Shown piece after piece: positions 16,862 through 25,877 of a stretch of DNA of 46,541 nt (position 1 is its first letter; each line of letters begins with the position of its first letter). The notes beneath the pieces are model-generated. The model was not told the origin of the DNA. It made no database searches and saw only the letters and a list, made by a program, of their open reading frames with translations. A program made the translations under genes and the position numbers. The DNA lies in NCBI RefSeq assembly GCF_022179685.1, contig NZ_BPRB01000163.1, positions 1 through 46,541 of the forward strand, in the 5' to 3' direction. This DNA is from Methylobacterium trifolii. Lineage in GTDB: Bacteria; Pseudomonadota; Alphaproteobacteria; Rhizobiales; Beijerinckiaceae.

Positions 16862-17986
16862 ATGACCGTCCCTCGTCGTAACATCGTCGCGAGCCTTACC
16901 CTGTGTCTCCTGGCGGGAGCATTCTCACTGCCCGGCTCCACTCGTGCGTTTGCGGAGGAGGATCCCCGCCTCGTGACGGCGATGACCCTCGCCACACCAT
17001 CGACCGGGGTTAGCATCGCCCCCGATGGGCGCCGTTTCTTCGTGCTCGCGCGGCTCGACGGCTCGACCGGTCCGCAGATCGTGGAGTGGAAGGACGGCAT
17101 CCTCGTCCCATATCCGGACGTGACGTGGAACGGCTGGGCGAAGGGCCAGGACCCGTCCAAGGCCTTCGTGCGCGTCAACGCCCAGCGTATCGGGCCCGAC
17201 GGGGCCCTGTGGCTGGTCGATACCGGCGCCCCCGGCATCGGAAACCCCGTCCTGCCCGGCGGCCCGAAGCTCATCCGCATCGACCTCGCGACGAACCAAA
17301 CCACACGCGTCTATCCGCTGGGCCCGGTGACGAGGACGGACAGCTTCGTCGACGATGTCCGTTTCAACGCCGGCCATGCCTATCTCACCGATGCCGGCGC
17401 GCCCGGTCTAATCGTACTGGACCTTGCATCGGGCCAGGCACGACGCGTCCTAGACGGCGATCCATCGACCGTGAGCGACCGAGCGGTCTCGGCCGAAGGG
17501 CGTCCGATGCACGGCCCGGATGGCAAGCCGCTCCACATTCACGCCGACCAGATCGAGGTCTCCCCCGACGGGCGATGGGTCTACTACCAGCCGAGCTCGG
17601 GCCGGATGTCGCGCATCGATACCCGCTATCTCGATGATACGGACTTGGATGCGGCGAGCCTCGCCACCCATGTCGAGCGCTTTGCCGATACGCCTTCGAC
17701 CGGTGGGACCGCGATCGACGCAGAGGGCAACCTCTACGTCAGCGACACGGACCAACTCTCCGTGCTGAAGCTCATGCCCGATGGATCGCGAACGATGCTG
17801 GTGCAGGACCCGCGCCTCGTCTGGGTCGATGCGATGTGGATCGACGCTGACGGGCGCTTGTGGATGCCTGCAGCGCAACTGAATCGAATGGCCCCCTTCA
17901 ACGGCGGCGCCGACCGGGTGGCGAAGCCATTGAGGGTGTTCACCCTCGACATCGGTGCAAAGCCCGCCCCCAACGACCATCGCTGA
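16862..17986 (+). CDS. Secreted royal-jelly/Yellow-type beta-propeller protein
   Basis: This 374-residue exported protein has the signal peptide region IVASLTLCLLAGAFSLPGST and a six-bladed propeller of the major royal jelly protein/Yellow family. Blade landmarks are GVSIAPDGRRFFVLARLDG, QRIGPDGALWLVDTGAPG, FVDDVRFNAGHAYLTDAGAP, HADQIEVSPDGRWVYYQPSS, GTAIDAEGNLYVSDTDQL and MWIDADGRLWMPAAQLNRM. Yellow-family proteins include dopachrome-conversion enzymes, but most bacterial members are uncharacterised. GGGAAACG precedes the ATG, and the gene follows the SnoaL-like gene by 47 bases. It probably binds or converts a small ring compound in the periplasm. Confidence 0.88.
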   Translation: MTVPRRNIVASLTLCLLAGAFSLPGSTRAFAEEDPRLVTAMTLATPSTGVSIAPDGRRFFVLARLDGSTGPQIVEWKDGILVPYPDVTWNGWAKGQDPSKAFVRVNAQRIGPDGALWLVDTGAPGIGNPVLPGGPKLIRIDLATNQTTRVYPLGPVTRTDSFVDDVRFNAGHAYLTDAGAPGLIVLDLASGQARRVLDGDPSTVSDRAVSAEGRPMHGPDGKPLHIHADQIEVSPDGRWVYYQPSSGRMSRIDTRYLDDTDLDAASLATHVERFADTPSTGGTAIDAEGNLYVSDTDQLSVLKLMPDGSRTMLVQDPRLVWVDAMWIDADGRLWMPAAQLNRMAPFNGGADRVAKPLRVFTLDIGAKPAPNDHR

Positions 17987-18070
17987 TCCGAGGCAGCGAC
18001 CGGGGTTAGCCGGCGCTGTTATGAGGTGGGTGACGAACCGCGCCCCAACGATCATCGCTCCGGAGCGAAC

Positions 18071-18496
18071 ATGTCGGACTCGACAAAGACCGGACGTTTC
18101 GACCTCACAGCTATCGCGGCCGCGCTCCCCAAGACTGCGCAGACGCTTCTCGTCGACACTTATCTGACCGACCGCAAGGCGGCGAGCGCTCGGGTTTTCC
18201 GCGACTATCGCCCCACGCCGCCGCATTACCACGCTACCTGCGACGAGTACCTCTACGTGCTGTCGGGGCGCGGCACATTCTGGATGGGTGATGCCGGAAG
18301 GGAGGCAGAGTTCGGGCCGGGAGAACTCCTGTTCTTCGAACGTGGTACCGTTCACGCCCTGCCGACACTCATGGAGGAACCTGTGGTTTTCCTCTCGGTC
18401 GATACGCCGCGTCGCGCACCTTCCGATATCGTCTTCGTCGATCCCGCCGACGGTTCGCCCGAGACTTTCATGGCCCGCAATGCTCCAACGCGATGA
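18071..18496 (+). CDS. Cupin domain protein
   Basis: This cytoplasmic cupin has about 141 residues. The two cupin motifs are clear: motif 1 PPHYHATCDEYLYVLSGRGT, with two His and one Glu as metal ligands, and motif 2 FGPGELLFFERGTVHALPTL, with the last His. The start at ATG 18071 lies behind GGAGCG. An in-frame ATG at 18026 has no ribosome-binding site. It closes the five-gene cluster, 84 bases after the propeller gene. Small metal cupins serve as dioxygenases, isomerases or sensors, and which applies here is open. A hairpin and repeat element follow. Confidence 0.85.
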   Translation: MSDSTKTGRFDLTAIAAALPKTAQTLLVDTYLTDRKAASARVFRDYRPTPPHYHATCDEYLYVLSGRGTFWMGDAGREAEFGPGELLFFERGTVHALPTLMEEPVVFLSVDTPRRAPSDIVFVDPADGSPETFMARNAPTR

Positions 18497-18623
18497 GCGT
18501 AATCTGTTACCCGGCGAGCGGCTTCAGGCGCGCAATCTGATAAACACTATGTAGTCTTGATCGAACGTTCGTTGACATCTGTGTTCATGTGTTAAGTGGA
18601 TTTTAAGTGGTCTTCGAGGCTAT

Positions 18624-18722
18624 GTCCGCTTGATACATCCGCCGCCTGGAAGCGGACTGGCGGAAATCCACCCGACCCGGTCGTCGAACGGACGGGCGGG
18701 TCCCGACCCAACCCGGTCTCTA
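18624..18722 (+). repeat. Intergenic element: inverted arms plus two tandem 36-base units
   Basis: GTCCGCTT (18624-18631) and AAGCGGAC (18650-18657) form a perfect 8-base inverted repeat with an 18-base loop. From 18651 two tandem 36-base units follow (18651-18686 and 18687-18722), each starting A(G/A)CGGAC and containing CGACCC or CCACCC then CCCGGTC. The same architecture recurs at 28173-28272, with single diverged units at 24084 and 45018. It lies after the cupin gene, so the hairpin might help end transcription. Confidence 0.75.
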
Positions 18723-18819
18723 CTCCTTCGTCGGGACTAGTCGGAAAGCGGTCGGTCGTTGTGCTGTGCGTTCTGGTTTGTAGCCGAGCTGCTTGGGGAG
18801 CGCGAAAGTAGGGTTCGAT

Positions 18820-18847
18820 GATTGCCGGAGGCAAACCTCCGGCAATC
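18820..18847 (-). terminator. Hairpin after the RND permease gene
   Basis: GATTGCCGGAGG (18820-18831), loop CAAA, CCTCCGGCAATC (18836-18847) is a perfect 12-bp stem, starting nine bases after the permease stop codon on the minus strand. It is strong enough to end the adaptor-permease transcript, although no T-tract follows. Confidence 0.65.
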
Positions 18848-18856
18848 CGTCACTCA

Positions 18857-21800
18857 TTATCGAACACCGCGCGTCATATCGATGTTCGAGGGCAAGCTCA
18901 TCGTTTCATCGGCCGCACGCGGAGACGTGGCTCTTGGCCTGCCGCGGAAGGCAGAGGCAATCAGCACGTAGAACAGCGGGGTGACGAACACGGCCAGCAC
19001 CGTCGCCGTGATCATGCCGCCAAGCACGCCGGTGCCGATGGCCCGCTGGCTGTTCATGCTCGCGCCCGTGGCGACGGCCAGCGGTACCACGCCGAGGATG
19101 AAAGCGAACGACGTCATGACGATGGGCCGGAAACGCAGCTCACAGGCTTCGAGGGCCGCCTCGCGCACGGGCCGCCCCTGTGCCACGAGTTCCTTGGCCA
19201 CCTCGATGATCAGAATCGCGTTCTTCGCCGTCAGGCCGATCACCGTGATCAAGCCGACCTTGAAGTAGACGTCGTTCGGCATGTCACGAAGCAGCATTGC
19301 GAAGACCGCACCGACCACGCCGGTCGGCACCACAAGCAAGACGGCGAGCGGGATCGACCAGCTCTCGTAGAGCGCGGCGAGGCAGAGGAAGACACAGAAT
19401 AACGCCAGGGCGAGCAGGTACACGGCCTGAGAGCCAGAGAGCTTCTCCTGCAGGGATTGCCCGGTCCAGGCATAGTCGAAGCCCGCGGGCAGTTGCCCGG
19501 CAAGGCGCTCCATCTCGGCCATGGCGTCGCCGCTGGCGAAGCCGGGGGCGGCGCTGCCCGAGATCTTGATACTCGGATAGCCGTTGAACCCGACCACCTG
19601 TGCGGGACCCATGGTCCACGCGATGCTGGCAAAGGATTGCAGCGGCACCATCTGGCCCTTCGCATTGCGGACATGCAGGTCGAGCAGATCCTCGGCCTTC
19701 ATCCGGCGCCCGGCTTCCGCCTGCACTATCACCCGCTGCATGCGGGCCTGATTCGGGAAGTCGTTGACGTAGGCCGAGCCGAGGCTCGTCGAGAGCGCGT
19801 CGTTGATGTCGGCGAAGGTGACGCCAAGCGCGCTCGCCTTCTGCCGGTCGAGGGAGAGCTCGATCTGCGGCGCCGTGGGTAGGCCCTCGACGTAGACGCC
19901 CGCAAGGACCGGGCTCTGGCTCGCCGCCTTCAGCAGCTGGTCGCGTGCAGCCGCTAGCGCGGCATAGCCCTGCTGCGCCTTGTCCTGCAGGCGGAAGGCG
20001 AAGCCGCTCGAATTGCCGAGTGCCTCGATAGCCGGCGGTGACAGCGCCATGGCGATGGCGTCGGGCAGGCCGCCGAGCACCGCGTTGGCGCGGGCGCTGA
20101 TCGCCCCGGCCCCGTCCTTCGGTCCACGCTCCTTCCAGTCCTTCAACGTGACAAAGGTGATGGCCGCGTTCTGGCCCTGGCCCGAAAAGCCAAAACCCAG
20201 CAGCGTGACGCGCGCCGCTACGGCCGGTTCGGCTTCGAAGTGTTCCTCGATGCGCTCAGCCACGTCGAGCGTGCGGCCGGTGGCCGATTCCGGCGGGGTC
20301 TGCGCGTCGACGATGACGTAGCCTTGGTCCTCGATGGGTAGGAAGCTCGACGGCATGCGCACGTATCCCCAGCCGAGCGCCGCGACGAGTGCGGCGTAGA
20401 CGAGGAGCGAGCGCACCGGCCGCCGCAGCATCCCGGCGACGCCCGCCCGGTAGGCCAGCGTGCCGGAGTGGAAGCGGCGATTGAACCAGCCGAAGAACCC
20501 ACCCTTATTAGCATGGCCATGGCCGGCCTCGACGGGCTTCAACAGGGTCGCGCAGAGGGCGGGCGTGAGCGACAGGGCCAGGAAAGCCGAGAAGGCAATG
20601 GAGGTTGCCATGCTGACCGCGAACTGCCGATAGATCACCCCGACCGAGCCGGGAAAGAAGGCGAGCGGCACGAACACGGCAATCAGCACGGAGGTGATGC
20701 CGATGATCGCGCCGGTGATCTGCCCCATGGCCTTGCGGGTGGCCTCCCTCGGGGAGAGGCCTTCCTCGCTCATGATGCGCTCGACATTCTCGAGAACCAC
20801 GATGGCGTCGTCGACCAGGATGCCGATGGCCAGGACCATGCCGAACATCGTCAGGACGTTGATGGAGAAGCCGGCCGCCAGCAGCGCGCCGCAGGTGCCC
20901 AAGAGTGCCACCGGAACCACGATGGTCGGGATGACGGTGTAGCGCACGTTCTGCAGGAACAGGAACATCACCGCGAAGACGAGCGCCATCGCTTCAGCAA
21001 GGGTCATCAGCACCTTCCTGATCGACACTTCGACGAAGGGCGTGGTGTCGTAGGGTACCGTGACGCTGACATTCGCGGGCAGCGTGCGCTGGAGCTGGGC
21101 GATCTTGTCTTTTACCCCGGTCGCGGCGGCGAGCGCGTTGCCGCCGGGTGCGAGCTGGATGCCGATGCCGGCGGCCGGGCGACCGTCGAGGCGGGTCTGC
21201 ATCGTGTAGGACTGGCCCGCGAGCTCGACCTCGGCCACGTCGCGCAGGCGCACCAGCGAGCCATCCGGGTTGGCGCGCAGGACGATCTCCTCGAACTCGG
21301 CGACCGTCGTCAGCTGCCCCTTCACCAGCACGCTGGCGGCGATGCGCTGACCTTGTTTGGCAGGCTGGGCGCCGACGAGACCGGAGGCCACCTGGGCGTT
21401 CTGTGCGCCCACCGCCGTCGTCACATCGCCGGGCGTCATGTTGAAGCCGACGAGCTTCATCGGGTCGATCCAGATGCGCAGCGCCTTCTCGGACGAGAAC
21501 AGGATGGCGCGGCCGACGCCCGGCACGCGACGCAATTCGCCCAGGATGCGCCGGGCGGCGAGGTCGCCGAGATCACTCTCGCTCAGGGAACCGTCGCGCG
21601 AGCTCACGACGACGAACTGGAGGAAGCTAGTGCTGGCCTCCTCGACGATGACGCCCTGCTGCGTCACGGCCCGCGGCAGGCGCGCCTCGATCCGCTTGAT
21701 CCGGTTCTGGACCGCGACCGTGGACTTCGAGGGATCGGAGCCCGGCGCGAAGGAAGCCATGATCTGCGCCTGGCCCGAGGTGTCGCTGGTAGACTCAAAA

Positions 21801-22030
21801 TACATCAGCCCCGGGATGCCGTTGAGCTCCTCCTCAATGATGCGGGTCACGCCGTCGTAGAGACGCTCGGGCGGGGCACCCGGGTAGACGGCGGTCACCT
21901 GGATCGTAACGGGGGCCACGTCCGGGTACTGCGAGACGGGCAGGAAGGCGATGGAGATCGCGCCCACCAGCATGATGAAGATGGAGATCGCCCAGGCGAA
22001 GATCGGGCGTTCGATGAAGAAGCGGGTCAT
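18857..22030 (-). CDS. RND efflux permease, HAE1 (AcrB/MexF-like) family
   Basis: This permease has about 1057 residues. The N-terminus MTRFFIERPIFAWAISIFIM and the segment SQYPDVAPVTIQVTAVYPGA are diagnostic of the hydrophobe/amphiphile HAE1 RND family. The two halves are complete, with large periplasmic loops and GILVDDAIVVLENVER in TM4 carrying the proton-relay Asp pair. The C-terminal half has the LTAKNAILIIEVAKEL segment. The start at 22030 is chosen by family alignment, since the open frame extends further upstream without homology. It follows its adaptor by 58 bases. No outer-membrane channel gene is near. Compared with the TriC-like permease at 5738-8833 it is a different subfamily with one adaptor. 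Confidence 0.95.
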   Translation of the reverse strand: MTRFFIERPIFAWAISIFIMLVGAISIAFLPVSQYPDVAPVTIQVTAVYPGAPPERLYDGVTRIIEEELNGIPGLMYFESTSDTSGQAQIMASFAPGSDPSKSTVAVQNRIKRIEARLPRAVTQQGVIVEEASTSFLQFVVVSSRDGSLSESDLGDLAARRILGELRRVPGVGRAILFSSEKALRIWIDPMKLVGFNMTPGDVTTAVGAQNAQVASGLVGAQPAKQGQRIAASVLVKGQLTTVAEFEEIVLRANPDGSLVRLRDVAEVELAGQSYTMQTRLDGRPAAGIGIQLAPGGNALAAATGVKDKIAQLQRTLPANVSVTVPYDTTPFVEVSIRKVLMTLAEAMALVFAVMFLFLQNVRYTVIPTIVVPVALLGTCGALLAAGFSINVLTMFGMVLAIGILVDDAIVVLENVERIMSEEGLSPREATRKAMGQITGAIIGITSVLIAVFVPLAFFPGSVGVIYRQFAVSMATSIAFSAFLALSLTPALCATLLKPVEAGHGHANKGGFFGWFNRRFHSGTLAYRAGVAGMLRRPVRSLLVYAALVAALGWGYVRMPSSFLPIEDQGYVIVDAQTPPESATGRTLDVAERIEEHFEAEPAVAARVTLLGFGFSGQGQNAAITFVTLKDWKERGPKDGAGAISARANAVLGGLPDAIAMALSPPAIEALGNSSGFAFRLQDKAQQGYAALAAARDQLLKAASQSPVLAGVYVEGLPTAPQIELSLDRQKASALGVTFADINDALSTSLGSAYVNDFPNQARMQRVIVQAEAGRRMKAEDLLDLHVRNAKGQMVPLQSFASIAWTMGPAQVVGFNGYPSIKISGSAAPGFASGDAMAEMERLAGQLPAGFDYAWTGQSLQEKLSGSQAVYLLALALFCVFLCLAALYESWSIPLAVLLVVPTGVVGAVFAMLLRDMPNDVYFKVGLITVIGLTAKNAILIIEVAKELVAQGRPVREAALEACELRFRPIVMTSFAFILGVVPLAVATGASMNSQRAIGTGVLGGMITATVLAVFVTPLFYVLIASAFRGRPRATSPRAADETMSLPSNIDMTRGVR

Positions 22031-22088
22031 GGGAATGCGCCTGCGCGAGCGGAATACCGGGACGGCACCGCGGCTGTTGGGACGGGGA

Positions 22089-23258
22089 TCAGGACTTGCG
22101 GGATGCCTCGGTTGACCAGGCACCCTTCCAGGGGACCGGGTTCACCGGCATCCCGGGCTGGATCTTCTGGAAGCCCTCGACGACGACGACCTCGTCGGCC
22201 TTCAGCCCCTCCTCCACGATCCATCCCGCACCCGTCAGGGCGCCGGTGCGGAGCGGCCGCAGCGCGGTCTTTCCGTCCACGACGACATAGGCCTGCGCCC
22301 CCCCGGCGCTGCTGCGCTGGATGGCCTGGGCGGGGACGACGACCGCGCCGGGAATCGTTCCCTGCCGAACCTGGATGCGGACATAGGTGCCCGGCAACAG
22401 GGCGACACGGGCGTTCGGGAAGGTGGCACGCAGACTGACCTGACCGGTGCCCGGGTCGACGCTGACGTCGGTGAACAGGAGCCGGCCGGCATCGGGGTGC
22501 AGGGACCCGTTGGGAAGAACGAGCCGCACCTCCGCCGCTTCCTTCCCGGCTGCCTGTTCAACGAGCAGGCTCGGGTCCGAGGCGGCCGCGTTGAAGTCGG
22601 CGTAGATGGGATCGACCTGTTGGATGAGCGCGAGCTTGGTCGCTTCCGCCTGGCCCACCAGTGCCCCCTCGGTCACCAGGGCCCGCCCGATGCGGCCGCC
22701 GATGGGGGCACGCACGGTGGCGTAGTCCAGGTCGATCCTGGCGCGCGCAAGCTGGGCCTTCGCGCTCGCGACGTCCGCCTCGGCTTGGCGCAAGGTTGCG
22801 ATGGCGATGTCGTGTTGGGCGGTGCTGGCGGCCTGCTTCTCCAGAAGGGTCTCGGTGCGCTCCGACTGGCGCAACGCCTGGGTCCGCGTCGCCTCCGCGC
22901 GCGCCACGCCTGCCGTCCTGGCATCGACCTCGGCCTTGTAGACGGCCGGGTCGATGCGGAAGAGGACATCCCCCTTCCTGACAAGGCTGCCTTCCTCGAA
23001 GGCGCGCTCCTGGATAATCCCGGAGACCTGGGCCCTCACCTCGGCCACCCGCGTCGATGCTAAGCGCCCCGGCAGGTCGAGGGTGCGCGGCACCGTGGCC
23101 GCCGCCGCCACGACGGTCGAGACATCCATGGGCGACATCTCGGCGGCAGGTGCGGCCGGATTGCTCGCCTCCGGCTTGCAGCCGGTTAGGGTCATCGCCA
23201 TGAGGAAAGGCAAGACGAGCCGGACGATGACCGGACGCCGATGATCAGGCCGTCTCAT
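22089..23258 (-). CDS. RND efflux periplasmic adaptor lipoprotein (AcrA-like)
   Basis: This adaptor has about 389 residues, with lipoprotein signal LVLPFLMAMTLTGC. Order of parts: lipoyl half RVAEVRAQVSGIIQERAFEE, helical hairpin at about residues 100-165 (Ala/Gln/Arg rich), second lipoyl half DLDYATVRAPIGGRIGRALV, beta-barrel VDPGTGQVSLRATFPNARVA and membrane-proximal region VVPAQAIQRSSAGG. These match the AcrA/MexE type. The start at 23258 is preceded by GAGG at moderate spacing. It is the first gene of a two-gene operon with the HAE1 permease and diverges from a TetR gene over a perfect palindromic site at 23370-23383. Confidence 0.92.
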   Translation of the reverse strand: MRRPDHRRPVIVRLVLPFLMAMTLTGCKPEASNPAAPAAEMSPMDVSTVVAAAATVPRTLDLPGRLASTRVAEVRAQVSGIIQERAFEEGSLVRKGDVLFRIDPAVYKAEVDARTAGVARAEATRTQALRQSERTETLLEKQAASTAQHDIAIATLRQAEADVASAKAQLARARIDLDYATVRAPIGGRIGRALVTEGALVGQAEATKLALIQQVDPIYADFNAAASDPSLLVEQAAGKEAAEVRLVLPNGSLHPDAGRLLFTDVSVDPGTGQVSLRATFPNARVALLPGTYVRIQVRQGTIPGAVVVPAQAIQRSSAGGAQAYVVVDGKTALRPLRTGALTGAGWIVEEGLKADEVVVVEGFQKIQPGMPVNPVPWKGAWSTEASRKS

Positions 23259-23369
23259 ATTGTGGCATACCTCAGGTAGGAACGGGTCGTGGATGGCGTC
23301 GGATCGCGCTCGGACTGGTCTTGCGGTTCCGCGACTTCCTGGTTGGCATCGCACACCGCCGCGTTTAAA

Positions 23370-23383
23370 TCCATACGTATGGA
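23370..23383. promoter_or_regulatory. Perfect palindromic operator
   Basis: TCCATACGTATGGA is a perfect 14-base palindrome in the gap between the divergent adaptor and TetR genes, 20 bases before the TetR start. TetR regulators bind palindromes of this kind, so this is the probable operator for both the pump and the regulator. Confidence 0.7.
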
Positions 23384-23403
23384 ATGAAAAAGGGAATGGC
23401 TGA

Positions 23404-23937
23404 ATGGGTCGCGCAAGGACCATCGACCGCGACCGGGTATTGGATGTCGCGGAGCAGATCGTCAGCCGGGACGGGGCCACGGCCTTGACCTTCGACGCCG
23501 TGGCGAAAGCCTCGGGCATCACCAAGGGGGGGGTACAGTACTGCTTCGGCACCAAGGACGATCTGATCGCCGCTATGGTGGAGCGCTGGTTGGCAAGATT
23601 TGACGCCGAGGTCGCACGGAGCACCCCGCCGGATGCTGACAACGTCGCGCGCGCGCGCGGTTACGTCGTGGCATCCAAGCGGATCGATGAAGCTACCCAG
23701 ACCAAGATGGCCGGGATGCTCGTGACGCTGCTGCAGTCGCCCGGGTACCTGCACCGCGCCCGCACTTGGTACGCGGAATGGATTGGTATGTTCGACCCTG
23801 GCTCGGCGTCCGAGAGCCGCGCGAGGACGGCCTTTCTCGCTGCAGAGGGCGCCTTCTACCTACGCAGCCTCAACCTCATCGAATTGGACCAAGCTGGGTG
23901 GGATGACGTCTTCGACGACATACTCAAGCTCGTCTGA
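23404..23937 (+). CDS. TetR family transcriptional regulator
   Basis: This 177-residue TetR protein has the N-terminal helix-turn-helix VLDVAEQIVSRDGATALTFD, then KASGITKGGVQYCFGTKDDL, and a C-terminal domain of the TetR_C group seen in regulators of broad-spectrum pumps (ATQTKMAGMLVTLLQSPGYL). It diverges from the adaptor/HAE1 operon, and the perfect palindrome at 23370-23383 sits in its own leader. The simplest reading is a local repressor of the pump and of itself. The inducer is unknown. Confidence 0.92.
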   Translation: MGRARTIDRDRVLDVAEQIVSRDGATALTFDAVAKASGITKGGVQYCFGTKDDLIAAMVERWLARFDAEVARSTPPDADNVARARGYVVASKRIDEATQTKMAGMLVTLLQSPGYLHRARTWYAEWIGMFDPGSASESRARTAFLAAEGAFYLRSLNLIELDQAGWDDVFDDILKLV

Positions 23938-24083
23938 GCGGCATTTTCGAAGCTCGACGCGCCAGACTTTCCTTGCCGAACACACCTTCGCGACGGTCCA
24001 GCTCAAATTGCGAACGGAAAGGGGGCTGGAATGCGGAGTCCTGTCGTACCGTATGGTCTACTTCGATCGGAGCATCGCCCAAG

Positions 24084-24119
24084 AACGGACAGACAAAAAT
24101 CGACCCAACTGCGCCCAAA
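24084..24119 (+). repeat. Single diverged copy of the 36-base intergenic repeat
   Basis: This unit starts AACGGACAGACAAAAATCGA and continues CCCAACTGCG. By eye it matches the first unit at 28201-28236 at about 25 of 36 positions. It lies in the gap between the convergent TetR and MocR genes. The inverted arms found before the other copies are not recognisable here. Confidence 0.5.
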
Positions 24120-24150
24120 AAGCCATCTCGTCGGGTGCTTTGAAGCAGAC

Positions 24151-25638
24151 CTAACCCGTGCCTTCGTCGCGGTCTGCTTGCCCAAGCAATATCCGCTGCA
24201 ACTGGCCGACCGCTGTCTCGATCTGCGTTTCGTTGAGCGATGAGTATCCAAAGACCAACATGTCATCTCGTGCCCCGGGGTCAAAATAATAGGCGGCTCC
24301 GCTTGAAAGGGCATAGACCCCGATGCCCTGCTCGCGTGCGAGGTGCTGAATCTGCCGTGCGGGCGGATAACCGGACGGGAGGCGCCAGACCAGATGCAAG
24401 CCACTCTCGCCGCCGAGTACGACGGCCCCGTCGAACGTCCTGCGCAGTGCTCCAATCAGAGAGTCACGGCGCGCCTTGTAGACCTGCCTCAGGCGGCGCA
24501 GGTGCCGGTCGAAGTGCCCCTCATCGATGAAGGCGGCGAGCGCGGCCTGTTCCAGCCAGGCCTGACCGTTGCTCATACGTGCCTTCAGCATCCGCGCCTC
24601 GTCCCAGAACATGCGCGGAACCGTGGCGAAGCCGATGCGAAGGCCTGCGCCAACGGACTTCGAGAACGTCCCGACGTAGAAGACGCGCCGGCCTCCGTCG
24701 AGACCGGCCAGGGCCGTCAGCGGCGGCCCGTCGTACCGGAAGTCGCTGTCGTAATCGTCCTCGACGATGTAGCTGTCGGTCTCCTCCGCCCATCGCAGCA
24801 GGGCCAGGCGCCGCGCCAGCGGCATGGTGGCCCCGGTGGGGAACTGGTGCGAGGGCGTGACGTAGAGCAGGCTGCCCTTGGCCGGCGGCAGGAGGTCGGT
24901 TCGCAGACCCTCGCCGTCGACCGGCACCGGATGGATCTCCATGTCGGCGTTCCTGAAGATCAGCGAGGCTCCGAGGTAGCAGGGGTTCTCGATGCAGAGC
25001 TGCCGGGTATGTCCCTTAAGCAGGTTGAACACGAGGTTGAGGGCATCCTGCCCGCCCGTGGTCACGATGACCTGATCCTCGGTCACCGCCACCGCTCTGG
25101 CCCGACGTAGGTGCGTGCTGATCGCCGTGCGCAACTCCGGGAGGCCGGCCGGATCGCAGTAATCGGTTAGGTATGTCGTCTCCCGCGCCAGGAGCCGCAT
25201 CACGATCCGGCGCCAGATGGCCAGCGGGAACCCGGCCGGATCGGACCGCCCGACCCAGAAGTCGAGTTCGGGCCGGTCGCCGCCACCGCCCGGCGAGCCG
25301 GCGAAGCAAAGCAGCGGCTCGCTCGACGCGTCCAGCACCGGGCCGTTCGTGAGCGACCGACTGCCCTGTTGTATCAACAAAAGGCTGTCAGGGGGGATCG
25401 GCTCGACGAACAATCCGGCCGTGCCGCGGGCCCTGACGTAACCCTCAGCGGCAAGGCGTTCGTAGGCCAGCATCACGGTGTTGCGGGACACTCGAAGCCG
25501 CTCGGCCAGCAGGCGGCTCGGAGGCAGAGCCATGCCGGCCTTGATCTGCCCATCGAGGATGATCTCCCGAACCTGGTCGAACACCTGCGCCTGAAGAGGT
25601 TTATCGGACCGGGCGTCCAGTGTGAGCGTCAGTTCCAC
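24151..25638 (-). CDS. MocR/PdxR-type GntR regulator with aminotransferase domain
   Basis: This protein of about 495 residues fuses a GntR winged helix (QVREIILDGQIKAGMALPPS, then ERLRVSRNTVMLAYERLAAE, residues about 18-75) to a fold-type-I aminotransferase domain (from about 110). The PLP site is visible: YIVEDDYDSDFRYDG, then VFYVGTFSKSVGAGLRIGF with the Schiff-base Lys. GTG 25638 is chosen because a perfect AGGAGGG lies five bases upstream. An upstream ATG at 25689 lacks this. MocR proteins sense PLP or amino compounds and usually regulate a divergent gene, here the molybdopterin oxidoreductase at 25878. The effector is unknown. Confidence 0.92.
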   Translation of the reverse strand: MELTLTLDARSDKPLQAQVFDQVREIILDGQIKAGMALPPSRLLAERLRVSRNTVMLAYERLAAEGYVRARGTAGLFVEPIPPDSLLLIQQGSRSLTNGPVLDASSEPLLCFAGSPGGGGDRPELDFWVGRSDPAGFPLAIWRRIVMRLLARETTYLTDYCDPAGLPELRTAISTHLRRARAVAVTEDQVIVTTGGQDALNLVFNLLKGHTRQLCIENPCYLGASLIFRNADMEIHPVPVDGEGLRTDLLPPAKGSLLYVTPSHQFPTGATMPLARRLALLRWAEETDSYIVEDDYDSDFRYDGPPLTALAGLDGGRRVFYVGTFSKSVGAGLRIGFATVPRMFWDEARMLKARMSNGQAWLEQAALAAFIDEGHFDRHLRRLRQVYKARRDSLIGALRRTFDGAVVLGGESGLHLVWRLPSGYPPARQIQHLAREQGIGVYALSSGAAYYFDPGARDDMLVFGYSSLNETQIETAVGQLQRILLGQADRDEGTG

Positions 25639-25755
25639 ACGTTCCCTCCTGCTGGGCGTCGGCCCTTCGACGCGGCGTACCCCATCCAAGCGGCGTCGTG
25701 CTCGGTTTCAGGAACTCCCGGAAACCCGCGACAAAACGGTTGGTACCATGACGAG

Positions 25756-25816
25756 GCATTCTTTTGGCCCTTCCACCGGACCAAAATTTGGAATTGTTAG
25801 CACTAGAGTGCATTCT
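25756..25816. promoter_or_regulatory. Repeats in the MocR/oxidoreductase intergenic region
   Basis: The divergent gap carries a direct repeat GCATTCT (25756-25762 and 25810-25816, 54 bases apart) and a short palindrome CCAAAATTTGG (25781-25791), with TGGTACCA just before (about 25740-25748). MocR regulators commonly bind such repeats. A second reading is a weak sigma site GGAATT (25790-25795), 15 bases, CATTCT (25811-25816), similar to the ECF motif found from 30 kb onward. Confidence 0.4.
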
Positions 25817-25877
25817 GATGACGCACCGGGCCGGCCCGCCAGAAAAATAAGGCGAGACGCTCGGCCGTGGAGGAAAC

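Larger units (their letters stand above)
18497..18856. other. 360-base intergenic region
   Basis: Between the cupin gene and the convergent RND permease. The first about 110 bases are AT-richer and featureless. The middle holds the inverted plus tandem 36-base repeat (18624-18722), and the end holds the RND operon hairpin (18820-18847). The open frame across it follows the repeat's 12-codon periodicity and is not believed to be a gene. Confidence 0.7.

Noticed and set aside
18651..18722. CRISPR array
   Set aside because: The 36-base units are directly adjacent without unique spacers, and no cas gene is present.
18596..18811. Possible small protein of 71 residues
   Set aside because: The frame is generated by the 36-base repeats and has no ribosome-binding site.
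20468..22438. 656-residue plus-strand open frame opposite the HAE1 permease
   Set aside because: The opposite strand encodes a complete RND permease; the composition is typical of antisense shadows.
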